Below, piece after piece: positions 28,077 to 38,313 of a stretch of 64,000 nucleotides of DNA. The position numbers and the translations under genes were made by a program. Below the pieces are notes generated by a model. The model made no database searches. It was given only the letters and a program-made list of their open reading frames with translations, and was not told the origin of the DNA. The DNA comes from Chthonomonas sp. UBA6659. GTDB taxonomy: Bacteria; Armatimonadota; Fimbriimonadia; Fimbriimonadales; Fimbriimonadaceae. Each line of letters begins with the position of its first letter. Position 1 is the stretch's first letter. The stretch covers positions 27,274-91,273 of the forward strand of contig DKKT01000003.1 in the NCBI GenBank assembly GCA_002455425.1. Direction: 5' to 3'.

Positions 28077-30419
28077 ATGATCGCCGCGCTTGTGGCCGTC
28101 GCTTTGATCGCCTCTTTCCAGGAACCCGTTCAGCCGGCCGCTGCGCCAAGCCGGTTGTGGATGGTCAATCCGAACAACACTTTGGTTTGGGACGGCAAGC
28201 CGTACCTGCCGGTCGGCCTCCGGATCGAAGGAACGCCGGAGGCGATTCAGCAGGCTCGCTCCGCCGGCGTCAACGACGTGATCGTCGAACTCCCCGCCGA
28301 CGGAAGCGGATGGGCGGCGGCTCTGCGCTCGCTCGAAGACGCCGGAATGCGGTACCTGATCGCGATCAACAGTGCCGCCCCGGCCTGCACCGGTGTCGCG
28401 GTCGAGCCGGAGGGTTATCGGATCCCCAACATCACCGGACCGACGAAGATCGACATGAAGATCCCTGGGGCCACGTCTGCCCTGACCGTCATCGCGACCC
28501 AGCGCGACGGTGCGGTGCAGGACCATCGTCGGATCGCGGTCACCGACGGTCGGATCGAGACCGAGATCGACCCGCGGATGACACTGGAGCACGTGTTTCT
28601 GGTCTATCCGGTCGTGACCGAGCTCCGGGTGCCCGACTTTTGGTCCGCATTCGACGTCTACCGCGATCGGCTTCTGGCCACTCTCCGAACCCACAAACCT
28701 GGACGCGGACTCCGCGGCATTCTCAACCCGATGGGCGTGTTGATCCAGTTTCCGAACGCCGACAGCCAGTTTGTTCCGAACGACCCCGCCTTCCGATCCG
28801 AGTTCGAGGCGTTCCTTCGTTCCAAATACGCGAGCGTCGACACCGCGCTGCGTTCATGGACCATGGCCGCGTCCGAGATCGGCTCGTTCGCAGAGATGGC
28901 GCGTCTGGTGCCTTTGTGGAGCTCGACCCGCGGCGTCACCCAGTTTTGGGATCCGGAGAAGGACTTCCTGTTTGCCTGTGAGGGGCGAAAGTCGGCGGCA
29001 TGGCGCGACATCCAGGGGGCGATCCGCCAGGCTGCAAGCCGTCGATTCGAGCGCCTCGTGGCCTCGATTCAGCAGATCAGCGACGTCCCCGTGCTCCAAG
29101 ATTGGAACGGGTGGACCGGTCCCTACAGTCAACCCTCGCCCGGCGTCAATGGGATCGGCATGCCGATGCGCGGGCCGAACCCTACCGCTCTCATCGACTC
29201 CGCCGCCCCGGCCGCGAGTCAGATTCTCCGCTGGAAGAACCCCGGCTGGCTGTTCGCGAGCCAGATCGAGGTGACGGGCGAGAATCCGGCACCCCAGATC
29301 CGCAACACCCTCGACGATGCCGCCTCGCTCGGCGCGCGGGGCTGGTTTGTCATCGCACGCGATGCAGCCACCCGTAAGGCCGTCGCCGATGCCGCCGATC
29401 TGAGTCAAGATGCGACGCTCGGCACCTGGAAGCCGATCCCCCTTTTCTTTCCTGAGACGACGACGAATCCTCCGGCCGCCCAGCGCCTTCCCGGTGGCAA
29501 GTGGTGGCTCCCAGCTCCCGTCAATGGCAACCGCATCGACCTCGGAAGCGGCTACGCCGCTTATCGCCTCATCGATGGCGCGGAGCCGTTCGTCGCGTTT
29601 TGGCGCACGGGCCAGCCCGCCAAAGTCAAGGTCCGGCTCGCCAATCCGAAGCAAGGGACGTTTGCCGCGATCGACGGAAGCGACCTGAAAATGAAGCCGG
29701 CCAAGGACGGCATCGAGATGACGATCGGCAACGTGCCGATCCTCTTCACCGGCAGTGAAGAGGTCCCGGTCCCCGAAGATGCGTTGCTCGACACCATGCG
29801 CGAGTTCGACGAGATCTTTGCCCGAAACGACCGGCGTATCGATGCTCCAGAAGAGTCGTTCCTCTACAAAGACAGTCTCGCCGGCTTCGACCGAAACCCG
29901 GGCGGCTCGCTGCTCACGGTTCGGGCCCAGCTCCAGCGCCTGTACATCCGCCTCGCACGCTATTCGTGGATCGAGGCTGAGAACACACGCGAGACGACGT
30001 TCAGCGAGATCACCCCCGAGCCGGGCGTCTCGAATGGAGCGGTGCTGACGCTGCGCTCACGCTTGGGCGCCCCGCCCGAGGGCTACGTCGCGCGCTACGA
30101 GATCACCTCGCGCACGGAGGCGCCGCACGAAGTCTGGATCGCGGGCCGCATCCCGGTCGCGCAGCGGGCCGAAGTCAGCGCCCGCATCGGGGATCAGGTC
30201 GTCCGCATTCAGCAAGGCCCGCTGAGTCTGTATTCGAACGGCCTCGGTTGGTATCGGCTCGGCTCCTTCAACCTCGTGCCGGGGAAACACCAACTTGAGA
30301 TCGTCGTGGATGCCAAGGAAGGTGCCTTTCTGGCGATCGACACCATCGTCGTGACCTCCCGCACATTCCAGCCGAACGGCGTGTTCCCGCCGAAGGCATA
30401 CCAGGAAGTCGGTCCTTAG
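28077..30419 (+). CDS. Predicted exported glycosidase-like protein of unknown function
   Basis: A 780-aa protein with a short signal peptide (MIAALVAVALIASFQ). The region NNTLVWDGKPYLPVGLRIEG followed by AGVNDVIVELPADG resembles the opening of TIM-barrel glycoside hydrolases such as GH42-like proteins. The C-terminal 200 residues (RYSWIEAENTRETTFSEI..EVWIAGRIPV) look like a carbohydrate-binding beta-sandwich. Catalytic residues cannot be assigned by eye. It is divergent from the MBL-fold gene. Confidence 0.55.
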   Translation: MIAALVAVALIASFQEPVQPAAAPSRLWMVNPNNTLVWDGKPYLPVGLRIEGTPEAIQQARSAGVNDVIVELPADGSGWAAALRSLEDAGMRYLIAINSAAPACTGVAVEPEGYRIPNITGPTKIDMKIPGATSALTVIATQRDGAVQDHRRIAVTDGRIETEIDPRMTLEHVFLVYPVVTELRVPDFWSAFDVYRDRLLATLRTHKPGRGLRGILNPMGVLIQFPNADSQFVPNDPAFRSEFEAFLRSKYASVDTALRSWTMAASEIGSFAEMARLVPLWSSTRGVTQFWDPEKDFLFACEGRKSAAWRDIQGAIRQAASRRFERLVASIQQISDVPVLQDWNGWTGPYSQPSPGVNGIGMPMRGPNPTALIDSAAPAASQILRWKNPGWLFASQIEVTGENPAPQIRNTLDDAASLGARGWFVIARDAATRKAVADAADLSQDATLGTWKPIPLFFPETTTNPPAAQRLPGGKWWLPAPVNGNRIDLGSGYAAYRLIDGAEPFVAFWRTGQPAKVKVRLANPKQGTFAAIDGSDLKMKPAKDGIEMTIGNVPILFTGSEEVPVPEDALLDTMREFDEIFARNDRRIDAPEESFLYKDSLAGFDRNPGGSLLTVRAQLQRLYIRLARYSWIEAENTRETTFSEITPEPGVSNGAVLTLRSRLGAPPEGYVARYEITSRTEAPHEVWIAGRIPVAQRAEVSARIGDQVVRIQQGPLSLYSNGLGWYRLGSFNLVPGKHQLEIVVDAKEGAFLAIDTIVVTSRTFQPNGVFPPKAYQEVGP

Positions 30420-30448
30420 CTACGGTCAGGGCGATCGAAGCGCGCGCT

Positions 30449-30522
30449 CCCCGGCTCCGCGCCGGGGCAAGGGGTCGGACTGCGCTGGGTCCGCCTTGGG
30501 CGGACTCGGCGTCGTCCGACCC
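30449..30522. terminator. Double hairpin between converging genes
   Basis: CCCCGG/CCGGGG at 30449-30454/30462-30467, then GGGTCGGAC at 30472-30480 pairing with GTCCGACCC at 30514-30522. Inside the latter, GTCCGCC/GGCGGAC (30489-30505) forms a second hairpin. No T run is present. Confidence 0.6.
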
Positions 30523-30569
30523 AGGGCGTGGCCTCTGGGCCGGCGCGGCCCATTCCGATCGAACGACGA

Positions 30570-31214
30570 TCAGCCCTGGCGGCCTTCGATCGCCGCAACA
30601 AGGAACGCCGCGGCGAGAGCAGTCCGCGGGTCCACCGGCGACACGAAACCCGGCGTGAAGTCGATCTTCAGGTGGTAGGTCAACGGGTTGAAGTTCTGCT
30701 TGTAGTCCACGGCGCGTTGCCCTCCGACAAGCAGGTCGTAGTTCTGCGGGATGAGGTTCGTCAAAAACCGACGGACGAGCGCCAGCAGAAGCTGGTCCTC
30801 GATCAGGGTCGCAACTTCGATCTCATTCGCATCGCATACTTGCCACTCGTCGCGGGCAATCGAGCGCCAACCCTTGCGGCGCAGTACGCCCACCCGTTGT
30901 TCGGTCCGCGCATCGATCACGTCATACGCAGCCGAGAAGTCCATGATCTTTCGCGCATGGATGCGCAGGAGTTCGGTGGTCTTCTTCTCGTCATCGTAAA
31001 CCCGGAGATCCTCCTTGAGCTTAAAGCCCTTCTGGTGGACGAACATCACGACGTTGCCCCCCTGGTCGTGTACCCAGAAGTTCGATCCCACAAGCTTGAA
31101 CACCTGGCGTTTCAAGTGATAGTGAGACTGCAAGAAACGCGGATCGATCGGCGAAGTCGGTGCGAGCGGATTCACGTTTCGCACGATACCTTGCGCCGCC
31201 GATGTGTGTTCCAA
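30570..31214 (-). CDS. LURP-one-related (tubby-like) protein
   Basis: A 214-aa protein of the LURP-one-related/scramblase-like fold: HYHLKRQVFKLVGSNFWVHD opens the first strands, followed by VMFVHQKGFKLKEDLRVYDD and a C-terminal hydrophobic helix (LAAAFLVAAIEG). Bacterial members have no settled function. It is divergent from the SLC13 transporter. Confidence 0.78.
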   Translation of the reverse strand: MEHTSAAQGIVRNVNPLAPTSPIDPRFLQSHYHLKRQVFKLVGSNFWVHDQGGNVVMFVHQKGFKLKEDLRVYDDEKKTTELLRIHARKIMDFSAAYDVIDARTEQRVGVLRRKGWRSIARDEWQVCDANEIEVATLIEDQLLLALVRRFLTNLIPQNYDLLVGGQRAVDYKQNFNPLTYHLKIDFTPGFVSPVDPRTALAAAFLVAAIEGRQG

Positions 31215-31234
31215 CCCACCAGGGGGAACATGTC

Positions 31235-32722
31235 GTGAGCCGTCGAACTCTCTGTTCGGCGATGAACAGTCCCCGTCGTTGGAACCCGATGCCCTTCGTG
31301 GCCGCCTTCATCGGTGCCGGCGTCATCGCGATCTTGCTCCGGAATCAGCCCGCCCCGCAGGCGCAGGTCGGTGCGATCTTCGCGTTCACCGTCATTCTGT
31401 GGATCACCGAGGCGCTCCCGCTCGGGATCACCGCGCTCGTCGGCTCAAGCCTCCTCATCGTCGTCGCCGGACTGCCGGAGAAGACGATCTTCGCCGCCTA
31501 CGGCGACCCGATCGTTCCGCTCTTCATCGGGAGCTTCATCCTCGCCAAGGCGATGGAGACCACCGGCCTCTCCGAGCGTCTGGCCTGGGTGATCCTTCGC
31601 CGTCCATGGACGACGAAAACGCCGTCGAGAATGCTGTTCACCCTCGCGGCGGTCACCTGCGTCATCTCCCTCTTCGTCTCGAACACGGCGACGACCGCGA
31701 TGATGCTCCCGATCGGATTGAGCATCCTCCACAGCTTGAACCGAGATGCCCGGGGCACGCCGTTCGCCGTCGCCTTGCTGCTCACACTCACCTGGGCGAG
31801 CAGTGTCGCCGTCGGCACGCCCGTCGGCACGCCACCGAATCTGATCGCGATCTCGATGATCGCCGACGTGACCGGCACCCGGATCGGGTTCGTGGAATGG
31901 ATGCTTTTCGGCATGCCGGTGACCGTACTGATGCTGGTCGGGTCTTGGGGGCTTCTCCGCGTTCTGTACCGTCGCGACGAACCCGACACCGCGGGCAAGG
32001 CCCAGCATGCGCTTGATCGCCTCGCCTCGATGGGCCCGATGGCGGGCTCAGAGCGCGTCGCTCTGTCCGCGTTTGTCCTCGCCCTGGTCCTTTGGATCCT
32101 GCCTGATACGTATTCAGCGGTTGCGGGGCAAGCCGATCCGGTCGCGACCTGGCTCCGCGACCATATCACGGCCGCGGTCGCCGCCCTGATCGCGGCGTCG
32201 GTCCTGTTCGTGCTTCCCGTCCGCGACCGCGAGGGCGGGCGCGCGATCACCTGGCGCGAAGCGGCAACCATCGACTGGGGGACGATTCTCCTCTTCGGTG
32301 GCGGAATCGCGCTGGGGCACGGAATGTTCGCCTCCGGCCTCGCCAAGAGCCTTGGCGAGGCGGTTGCCCGGGTCGCGGGTGCGGAATCGGTCTGGGCCAT
32401 CACCGCCCTCGGGATCGCGTGTGCAATCGCGTTGAGCGAGATTGCGAACAACACCACCTCGGCCAGCACCCTCGTGCCCGTCTTCATCGGGCTGTCGCAA
32501 GGCGCGGGAGTGAATCCGATTCCGGCCGCGCTCGGCGTCGCGATCGGCGCAAGTCTTGGCTTCATGCTTCCGGTCAGCACGGCTCCCAACGCGATCGTCT
32601 ACAGCTCGGGGATGATCCCGGGCAAGCAGATGATGAAGGCCGGGCTCTATGTCGACGTGTTGGGCTTCGCGGTCGTGTGGGTCTGCCTGCGGCTGATCTT
32701 GCCCCCGATGGGCCTCGCCTAG
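31235..32722 (+). CDS. SLC13/DASS-family sodium:dicarboxylate or anion symporter
   Basis: An inner-membrane transporter of 495 aa with about 11-12 hydrophobic segments. Both family SNT-type motifs are visible: SNTATTAMMLPI in the first half, and NNTTSASTLVPVF then LPVSTAPNAIVYSSG in the second. SVAVGTPVGTPPNLIAI is the hallmark segment of the family. The GTG at 31235 has AGGGGGA at a good distance; ATG codons at 31262 and 31289 are alternatives. Substrate class (C4-dicarboxylate, sulfate or phosphate) cannot be decided. Confidence 0.9.
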   Translation: MSRRTLCSAMNSPRRWNPMPFVAAFIGAGVIAILLRNQPAPQAQVGAIFAFTVILWITEALPLGITALVGSSLLIVVAGLPEKTIFAAYGDPIVPLFIGSFILAKAMETTGLSERLAWVILRRPWTTKTPSRMLFTLAAVTCVISLFVSNTATTAMMLPIGLSILHSLNRDARGTPFAVALLLTLTWASSVAVGTPVGTPPNLIAISMIADVTGTRIGFVEWMLFGMPVTVLMLVGSWGLLRVLYRRDEPDTAGKAQHALDRLASMGPMAGSERVALSAFVLALVLWILPDTYSAVAGQADPVATWLRDHITAAVAALIAASVLFVLPVRDREGGRAITWREAATIDWGTILLFGGGIALGHGMFASGLAKSLGEAVARVAGAESVWAITALGIACAIALSEIANNTTSASTLVPVFIGLSQGAGVNPIPAALGVAIGASLGFMLPVSTAPNAIVYSSGMIPGKQMMKAGLYVDVLGFAVVWVCLRLILPPMGLA

Positions 32723-32762
32723 GCCTTCATCCGGCGCACACGGCCGGTCAGCAAAAGCCATA

Positions 32763-33926
32763 ATGCTGTCCATGCGTTGGCTCGTCGGGTCGCTTCTTCT
32801 CACTGCAGTCGTTTCGGGTTTGGTCGGTTGTGGCGGAGACAGTTCCCGGCGTCCGATCTTCGGTGGACCGCCCCCCGGGGCGACACTCGCCGGATGGCCC
32901 AAATTCATGGGCACACCGGCCAACACTGGTCGGGTCGACGTGGCCAATGCCGGCGGTCAGGTGCGTTGGAAGTTCAGAGTGAACGGCCTGGCGGGACCGG
33001 CGGCGATCAGTCCTGACGGCACGGTGTACTTCGGGATCCAGGAGATCGGGTCCGGGCTGTACGCCGTCGATCTCGCAAGCGGCGCGGTCAAATGGAGCAA
33101 ACCCCAGTTCGCAAATTTCGTCGGAGCCCCGGCAATCGGTTCAAGCGGCCTCCTTTACGTCTATCTGAACAACGGCCTCTACGCATTCAACGCCCAGAAC
33201 GGAAACCAGGTTTGGGCTCAAGCGGCGATCGGATCGAACACGGACGGTCCCGCAGTCGGCCCTGACGGGACCGTCTACATCGGCACCGCCGAGCCGTCGA
33301 TCGTCGCCTTCGACGGGCGCACGGGCGCGACCCTCTGGGACTGTTCGACGGGCTCGAGCGGTTCGGTCGTCTCCTGTCCTGCGCTGGATGGCTCAGGCAA
33401 TGTCTACGCCGTACAGAGCGACGGATCGATCGTGGCGGTCAAGGCCGGGCGTCTGCTCTGGAAAGTTCAAACGAACTTCGTCGGTCATCGAACGTCCATC
33501 ACCGTCGGCCCGAACGGACTCCTCTACGTCATCGCCGGCTTGAACGAGTTTCAGGCTCTTCGCGCCGATACGGGCGCCCAGGTCTGGAGCGTGCCCGCCA
33601 ATTCGAACAACAGGGGCCAGGTGATCGGGCCCGATGGCACGGTGTACACCAGTTCACTCAACCCGAACGCTCTCATCGCCTACAACCCGGCCAACGGCCA
33701 GGTCCTTCGCAGCAAGCCCGTGCTCGGCAACGTCGGGCTTCACGCGATGACGAACTCGACGCTCTATGTCGAAGCGAACGGCGGTGTCACGGCGTACGAC
33801 GCAGCAACGTTTGCCGCCAAGTGGACGATCGGCACGCAGGGGTTCATCGGCGGTGCCGTGGCTCTCGCCGGGGATGGAACCGTGGTTTTCCCGGCGTCAG
33901 ACTTCTACGTCTACGCCGTTCGCTGA
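32763..33926 (+). CDS. Lipoprotein with PQQ-type beta-propeller
   Basis: A 387-aa predicted lipoprotein (lipobox VSGLVGC). At least six repeats carry the PQQ-propeller signature, for example DGTVYIGT..IVAFDGRTGATLWD and LLWKVQ. It resembles BamB-like or PQQ-binding-like propellers, with no catalytic domain. It has a relative in this window at 43900-45471. Function unknown. Confidence 0.82.
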   Translation: MLSMRWLVGSLLLTAVVSGLVGCGGDSSRRPIFGGPPPGATLAGWPKFMGTPANTGRVDVANAGGQVRWKFRVNGLAGPAAISPDGTVYFGIQEIGSGLYAVDLASGAVKWSKPQFANFVGAPAIGSSGLLYVYLNNGLYAFNAQNGNQVWAQAAIGSNTDGPAVGPDGTVYIGTAEPSIVAFDGRTGATLWDCSTGSSGSVVSCPALDGSGNVYAVQSDGSIVAVKAGRLLWKVQTNFVGHRTSITVGPNGLLYVIAGLNEFQALRADTGAQVWSVPANSNNRGQVIGPDGTVYTSSLNPNALIAYNPANGQVLRSKPVLGNVGLHAMTNSTLYVEANGGVTAYDAATFAAKWTIGTQGFIGGAVALAGDGTVVFPASDFYVYAVR

Positions 33927-33936
33927 CGACTTCGAT

Positions 33937-34482
33937 CTAACGGATGACGGGCTGCGGGTCGAGGAGCTCGATGCCGCCGAGCGTCTCCAGTTTGTGATCA
34001 TCGATCATGAACTGGACGCGCTTGATCTCCTCGAACTGACCGACCGCAGTCAGAATCCCCTTGATGAGGGTCTGCTCATCTTCCGTGCCGTAGGTCGTTT
34101 CGAACTCCGACGTGAAGGTCAGCACCGCGAGTCCCTTTTCCACGCGGCAGTGCTTGAGTTTCGCTCCGGGTGGCGTGATTTTCGCTTCATCGAGGAAACT
34201 GTTGACGGCGAAGACGACTTTGTCCTGCTCGGATGGGCGGTCGGCTTCACGCTTATCGAAGACGAGATCGTCGCCCTCGTAGCGTGGTTTGAGGACCACG
34301 ACCGATTTCGGCTGGTGCTCCCCGGTCTGCGCGAGCTTTCCTCCGGCCGGGTCGCGTAACTCGTCAACGGGGACCCGATTCGCGGAACTGAACTTGGCGT
34401 AGATCGCCAGGCCGCCGAAAACGAAGAGCGCGGCGATCATCAATGTCCAAACCGCCCGAACGGATGGGCGCTTACCGGCCAT
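33937..34482 (-). CDS. GerMN-domain membrane-anchored protein
   Basis: A 181-aa protein with one N-terminal transmembrane helix (VWTLMIAALFVFGGLAIYA). The GerMN domain (about 70-175) shows the typical VNSFLDEAK..GLAVLTFTSEFETTYGTEDEQ..IKGILTAVGQFEEIKRVQF. It overlaps the end of the amidase gene by 11 nt, so the two envelope proteins are co-expressed. Confidence 0.88.
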   Translation of the reverse strand: MAGKRPSVRAVWTLMIAALFVFGGLAIYAKFSSANRVPVDELRDPAGGKLAQTGEHQPKSVVVLKPRYEGDDLVFDKREADRPSEQDKVVFAVNSFLDEAKITPPGAKLKHCRVEKGLAVLTFTSEFETTYGTEDEQTLIKGILTAVGQFEEIKRVQFMIDDHKLETLGGIELLDPQPVIR

Positions 34483-36142
34483 CGCCTGAGTACACCCTGA
34501 GCCCTCGCACCACCGCCTTCGCCACGTCCTCTTGAAACTTGGACGTCTGTATCACCTTGCGGTCGGTCGCATGATTGATGAATCCGAGTTCGAGTAGCAC
34601 CGCGGGCATCTCGGAATAGCGCAGAACCGCGAATCCGGTCGAGTAGATCCGGGTATCGCTCCACGTTCCGATGTCGGGAAGGCCGCTCACCTTGGCGATC
34701 TCGTTGTGGATGCACTCGGCGAGCAGGATTCCGAGGGGGTCTTGCTTGTGATAGAACGTGATGCTGCCCGACCGACTATCGGCGACCTTGTTCGAATTGA
34801 TGTGGACGCTGACGAAGAAGTCGGCCTTGCTCCGATTCGCGATCGCCGAGCGTTCGCGCAGCGGGATGAAGGTGTCGTCGCTCCGGGTCATGATGACGGC
34901 GGCCCCGAGAGCCGATAGCTCGCGTCCGATCAGGCGTGCGACTTTTAGGGTCACGTCCTTCTCTCGGACAGCGTCTTGCCATCGAGCACCCGGGTCATGA
35001 CCGCCGTGACCCGCGTCGACGACGACGACCTTTCCCGCGAGCTTCCCATCGGACGCCTTCGGGCGAACCAGTCGGAGCAAGACCCGACTTCCGGCCATGC
35101 TCAGCTCGAAGCCAAGCGCCCGCTTGAGGGCAAACGTGTACACGAGGTCGCCACGGCCGTTGTCGCCCACGGCCAGATCGGCCACGAAACGGGACTTCGG
35201 ATCGTCCGAAGCGTTCGGGCCGGGAGCGACCCCGGGGAGCGTCAACACGATCGTGAGCGGATCTTCGTACCGTGCGGAGGGCCGCTGCGTCATCGGGCCG
35301 CTGAGGGGAATCGCGAGCACGGCCGCGTTGTCGTGTTCGCCGTCGATCTGGATCGCCGAGGCGACGGTCGTCGGAGTCGGCGGCGGAGCCGGCGTCTCGT
35401 CACCCGTCGGCGGGGGCGTCAGGTCCTGATTCGGTCGCGTCGGCGGTGTCGAAGCAGGGTCGACGTGGGTGCCTGGAGCGGGCTTCGCGACGACCCCATC
35501 ACGCAAGGCGATCGTCTCCGAGGACCACTGGAGAGTCCGCGACGACGCCAGGGTGGTGACCGCTGCCTTGTCGACACCGGGACGTTCGACGACGACGCGG
35601 ACGGTGTCGTCGTCGCGCTGGGCGACACGAACGCTCGTCGGAAGATCGAACTTGATCGCCGGGTCGAGCCATGCGCCTTCGAGATCGAAAACGAGACGAG
35701 AGGGTGAATCGAGACGCTCGGTTTTGACGCGGAACGCGAGGCTCGCATCCACTCGGATCGCGTTGGCCGTCACCTCGACGGACCGTACCATCCCCCGCAC
35801 CCGGAGTGTGGAGCCGTCTTCCGACCAATCGACCCGAGCACCCAGCTGCTGAAGCGCGGAGATCAGCGGCAGGTGCAGTTTGCCGGCCTCGCTTCGCGCC
35901 ACCACGCGGATCGAGCGTCCCTCGGCGACGATGTCGGCCTCCCCTTCGCTGATGCGGACGTCCCATCCCCATCGCTGGACGGTCGTGACCGGCGCGAAGC
36001 ACTCATCGCCGAAGCGCACGGCTTCCTGAAAGGTGCCCAGGTGGGTGTACGCGACGGTGACCGGCCGACCGGCCTGTCCCGACGCTGACGCAACCATCCA
36101 TGGCAAGAGCGCGAGAAGGTATCGCCTCATGGCTTTTCCCAT
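34472..36142 (-). CDS. N-acetylmuramoyl-L-alanine amidase with AMIN domains
   Basis: A 556-aa exported zinc amidase that cleaves the bond between muramic acid and the stem peptide. Order: signal peptide; copper-amine-oxidase-N-like domain (about 25-115); two AMIN-like domains separated by a Pro/Thr-rich linker (about 220-250); Amidase_3 catalytic domain (about 375-555). Zinc ligands lie in DAGHGGHDPG and SVHINSN, and the catalytic glutamate is in VLLELGFINH. A start at 36130 (MRRYLL) is equally possible. Confidence 0.93.
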   Translation of the reverse strand: MGKAMRRYLLALLPWMVASASGQAGRPVTVAYTHLGTFQEAVRFGDECFAPVTTVQRWGWDVRISEGEADIVAEGRSIRVVARSEAGKLHLPLISALQQLGARVDWSEDGSTLRVRGMVRSVEVTANAIRVDASLAFRVKTERLDSPSRLVFDLEGAWLDPAIKFDLPTSVRVAQRDDDTVRVVVERPGVDKAAVTTLASSRTLQWSSETIALRDGVVAKPAPGTHVDPASTPPTRPNQDLTPPPTGDETPAPPPTPTTVASAIQIDGEHDNAAVLAIPLSGPMTQRPSARYEDPLTIVLTLPGVAPGPNASDDPKSRFVADLAVGDNGRGDLVYTFALKRALGFELSMAGSRVLLRLVRPKASDGKLAGKVVVVDAGHGGHDPGARWQDAVREKDVTLKVARLIGRELSALGAAVIMTRSDDTFIPLRERSAIANRSKADFFVSVHINSNKVADSRSGSITFYHKQDPLGILLAECIHNEIAKVSGLPDIGTWSDTRIYSTGFAVLRYSEMPAVLLELGFINHATDRKVIQTSKFQEDVAKAVVRGLRVYSGDGR

Positions 36143-36225
36143 GATACGACGAATCGGGGGGTGATTCGCATCCTTGAACCGCGAAGACCCAATCCGCCAC
36201 CGTCCTCGCCGGGTAAACAGCAGGC

Positions 36226-38313
36226 ATGTCCTTGGACTCCCTCGGCGTGGCCGTGCGCGGCGCGGTCATCGGCGCCACCCTCGGTGCGCCCCAGCGCGGC
36301 AACGCGAACTTCCGCAAGCTCAACTATTACGAACCGATCCCGCTTCGGATGGCTCCGAGCGAGGCGCTCGATGCCTGGCTCGTCGGAGCCAAAGCGTTGC
36401 GTGACGGCGTCAACCCGTCGGGATATACCGAAGCGCTGCAGCGCCACTGGACCTACGTCTCCCACGAGAGTGCGTTCGGGCAAGCCAACGCCTCCCGAGG
36501 GCTCCGCGGCGAGCTTTGCGGACACTTCCAGAATCCGATCTCGACCGGGGCACAAGCCCTCGGCCGATCGGTGTTCTGGGGGCTTGCGTTCTCCGGGGAC
36601 CCGACCCTGGCCGCCACGTGGGCCGCGGCCGATGCCGGCTTCGATCATGACGGCGAGGGCGTGTGGATGGCCTGCGCGACCGCGGTCCTCGCGTCCCTGG
36701 CCAAAGAGGGTGCGACGGTCGTCGGACTCTTGCGCGCAGCCGATGCCGTCCTCCCCAAGGCGAGCATCGGTCACCGGGTGCTTCAACAGGTCGCCTACTC
36801 GCTGAACAACGGCCAGGACGTCATTGCCGCCTATGAGCGGTTGCCGATGATCCTCCCGACCCGGGACCCGCACCTCGCTCCCCTCAACTTCGGCTTCCTG
36901 CTTCTTGCTCTGCTGTATGGGAAGGGGGACTTCGGCGCGACGATTCGGATCGCCGCCGGCTGCGGTGGCAGTGCGGACCAAACCACGCTTGCGGCGGGTG
37001 CGATCGCCGCCCGCCTGAATCCCGCCGGGATCGAGGAATGGGCCGAGCCGCTTGGCGACGATTACGTCGGAGGTCACGGCCTCCGCGATCTGGATCCACC
37101 TCGGACGATCGGCTTTGCCGGCGATACGCTCGATAGCTTCGTCGAGGTGGTCGCGTCGGTGGCGCGCCCAAAGCTCGCCGTCGACATCGCACCGCTCCCC
37201 GAGCCGGTCGCCGAGCCCGCCGAGGAAACCGCGGGAATCTTGGAACCGGCCTCCGAACCCACCCCCACCGATCCCGCGTCCGAGTCCGAGACTGAGACCG
37301 CCGCGCACGATGCCACGGTCGCGGAGACTCCGGCCGGGGCCGCCGAGACCACTCCGGAGCCCGACCCGACTCCTGAGCCGGAAGAAGCCGTCGAACCCGA
37401 ACCTACGCCGGCTCTCACCGTCGTCACGCCGGCCGACGGCGCAGCCATCGTCACCGCGGAACTCGCCTTGCTCGCCAAGCAGCTTGGAGATGAGGCGAAC
37501 TCGATGGCGTTCGGCTACGACGGCCTGCGCCTGAGCGTGGACTATGTCGACGGGGTCGTCGCCCACCCCGGCAAGAGCCTCCGGCTCGTCACGACGTTCG
37601 CCAACGCCGGCGACCAAGAGCTGACCGTGAACCCGATCCTCATGGGGCCCGAAGGCTGGGCGGTCGCGAGCAAGTTTGCCAGCTTCCGGCTGCGGGCGGG
37701 TGAGTGGACGAGCTTCGGAGTCGTCCTTCAGCCACCGGCCGGCGCAGACCTTCCGGCGAGCGCCCGAGCCACCCTCGAGTTCGACGGCAAGGCCGCACAC
37801 CTGCCCGTGTTCGGGCCGGAGAAGTGGTACGTGGTCGGCCCGATCCCCAACATCGAGGGAACCGGATTCGACAAGCCAGGACGGCCTGAGGACGCCCAAA
37901 CTCTCGGAGAGACGTTCGCCGGCCGAAGCCATATGCCGGTCCGTTGGATGGAACAGGGGTTCCCTGGCGTCATCTTCGACCTCGAGCCGATCTTCGCCTC
38001 GGGGCCAGGGATCGTCTACCTCTGGGCCAAGTTCCGGATGCCGGCCGAGGGTCGCTACCGCCTCGTCGTCGCAACCTCGACCGGCGCGCTAGCCTGGATC
38101 GACAAGCGCCAGTTGGTCAAGTACCACGATGAACATGTGCCCGTCCCGCGCGCCATTCAGCCTTACCTCGCCGAGTTCCAGGCGACCGGAGATCATGTGC
38201 TCTTGATCAAGGTCCTGCGCAACTTGACCCCGCTGGTGCCCATCGTCGTCTACTTCGTCGGGGAGGATGGCCGCATCGTGCGTCCGTCGACGTTCTATCC
38301 GATGCCCCAGTGA
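36226..38313 (+). CDS. ADP-ribosylglycohydrolase-like protein with Pro/Glu linker and C-terminal beta domain
   Basis: A 695-aa protein. Residues 1-310 resemble the all-helical ARH/DraG fold: GAVIGATLGAP at the start and a late AGCGGSADQTTLAAGAIAARL, close to the family GGDADT motif but with Ser/Gln changes. A Pro/Glu/Thr-rich linker (about 320-400) leads to a beta-sandwich-like C-terminal part. The changed metal motif leaves catalysis uncertain. No signal peptide is evident. It overlaps the next gene by 4 nt. Confidence 0.7.
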   Translation: MSLDSLGVAVRGAVIGATLGAPQRGNANFRKLNYYEPIPLRMAPSEALDAWLVGAKALRDGVNPSGYTEALQRHWTYVSHESAFGQANASRGLRGELCGHFQNPISTGAQALGRSVFWGLAFSGDPTLAATWAAADAGFDHDGEGVWMACATAVLASLAKEGATVVGLLRAADAVLPKASIGHRVLQQVAYSLNNGQDVIAAYERLPMILPTRDPHLAPLNFGFLLLALLYGKGDFGATIRIAAGCGGSADQTTLAAGAIAARLNPAGIEEWAEPLGDDYVGGHGLRDLDPPRTIGFAGDTLDSFVEVVASVARPKLAVDIAPLPEPVAEPAEETAGILEPASEPTPTDPASESETETAAHDATVAETPAGAAETTPEPDPTPEPEEAVEPEPTPALTVVTPADGAAIVTAELALLAKQLGDEANSMAFGYDGLRLSVDYVDGVVAHPGKSLRLVTTFANAGDQELTVNPILMGPEGWAVASKFASFRLRAGEWTSFGVVLQPPAGADLPASARATLEFDGKAAHLPVFGPEKWYVVGPIPNIEGTGFDKPGRPEDAQTLGETFAGRSHMPVRWMEQGFPGVIFDLEPIFASGPGIVYLWAKFRMPAEGRYRLVVATSTGALAWIDKRQLVKYHDEHVPVPRAIQPYLAEFQATGDHVLLIKVLRNLTPLVPIVVYFVGEDGRIVRPSTFYPMPQ

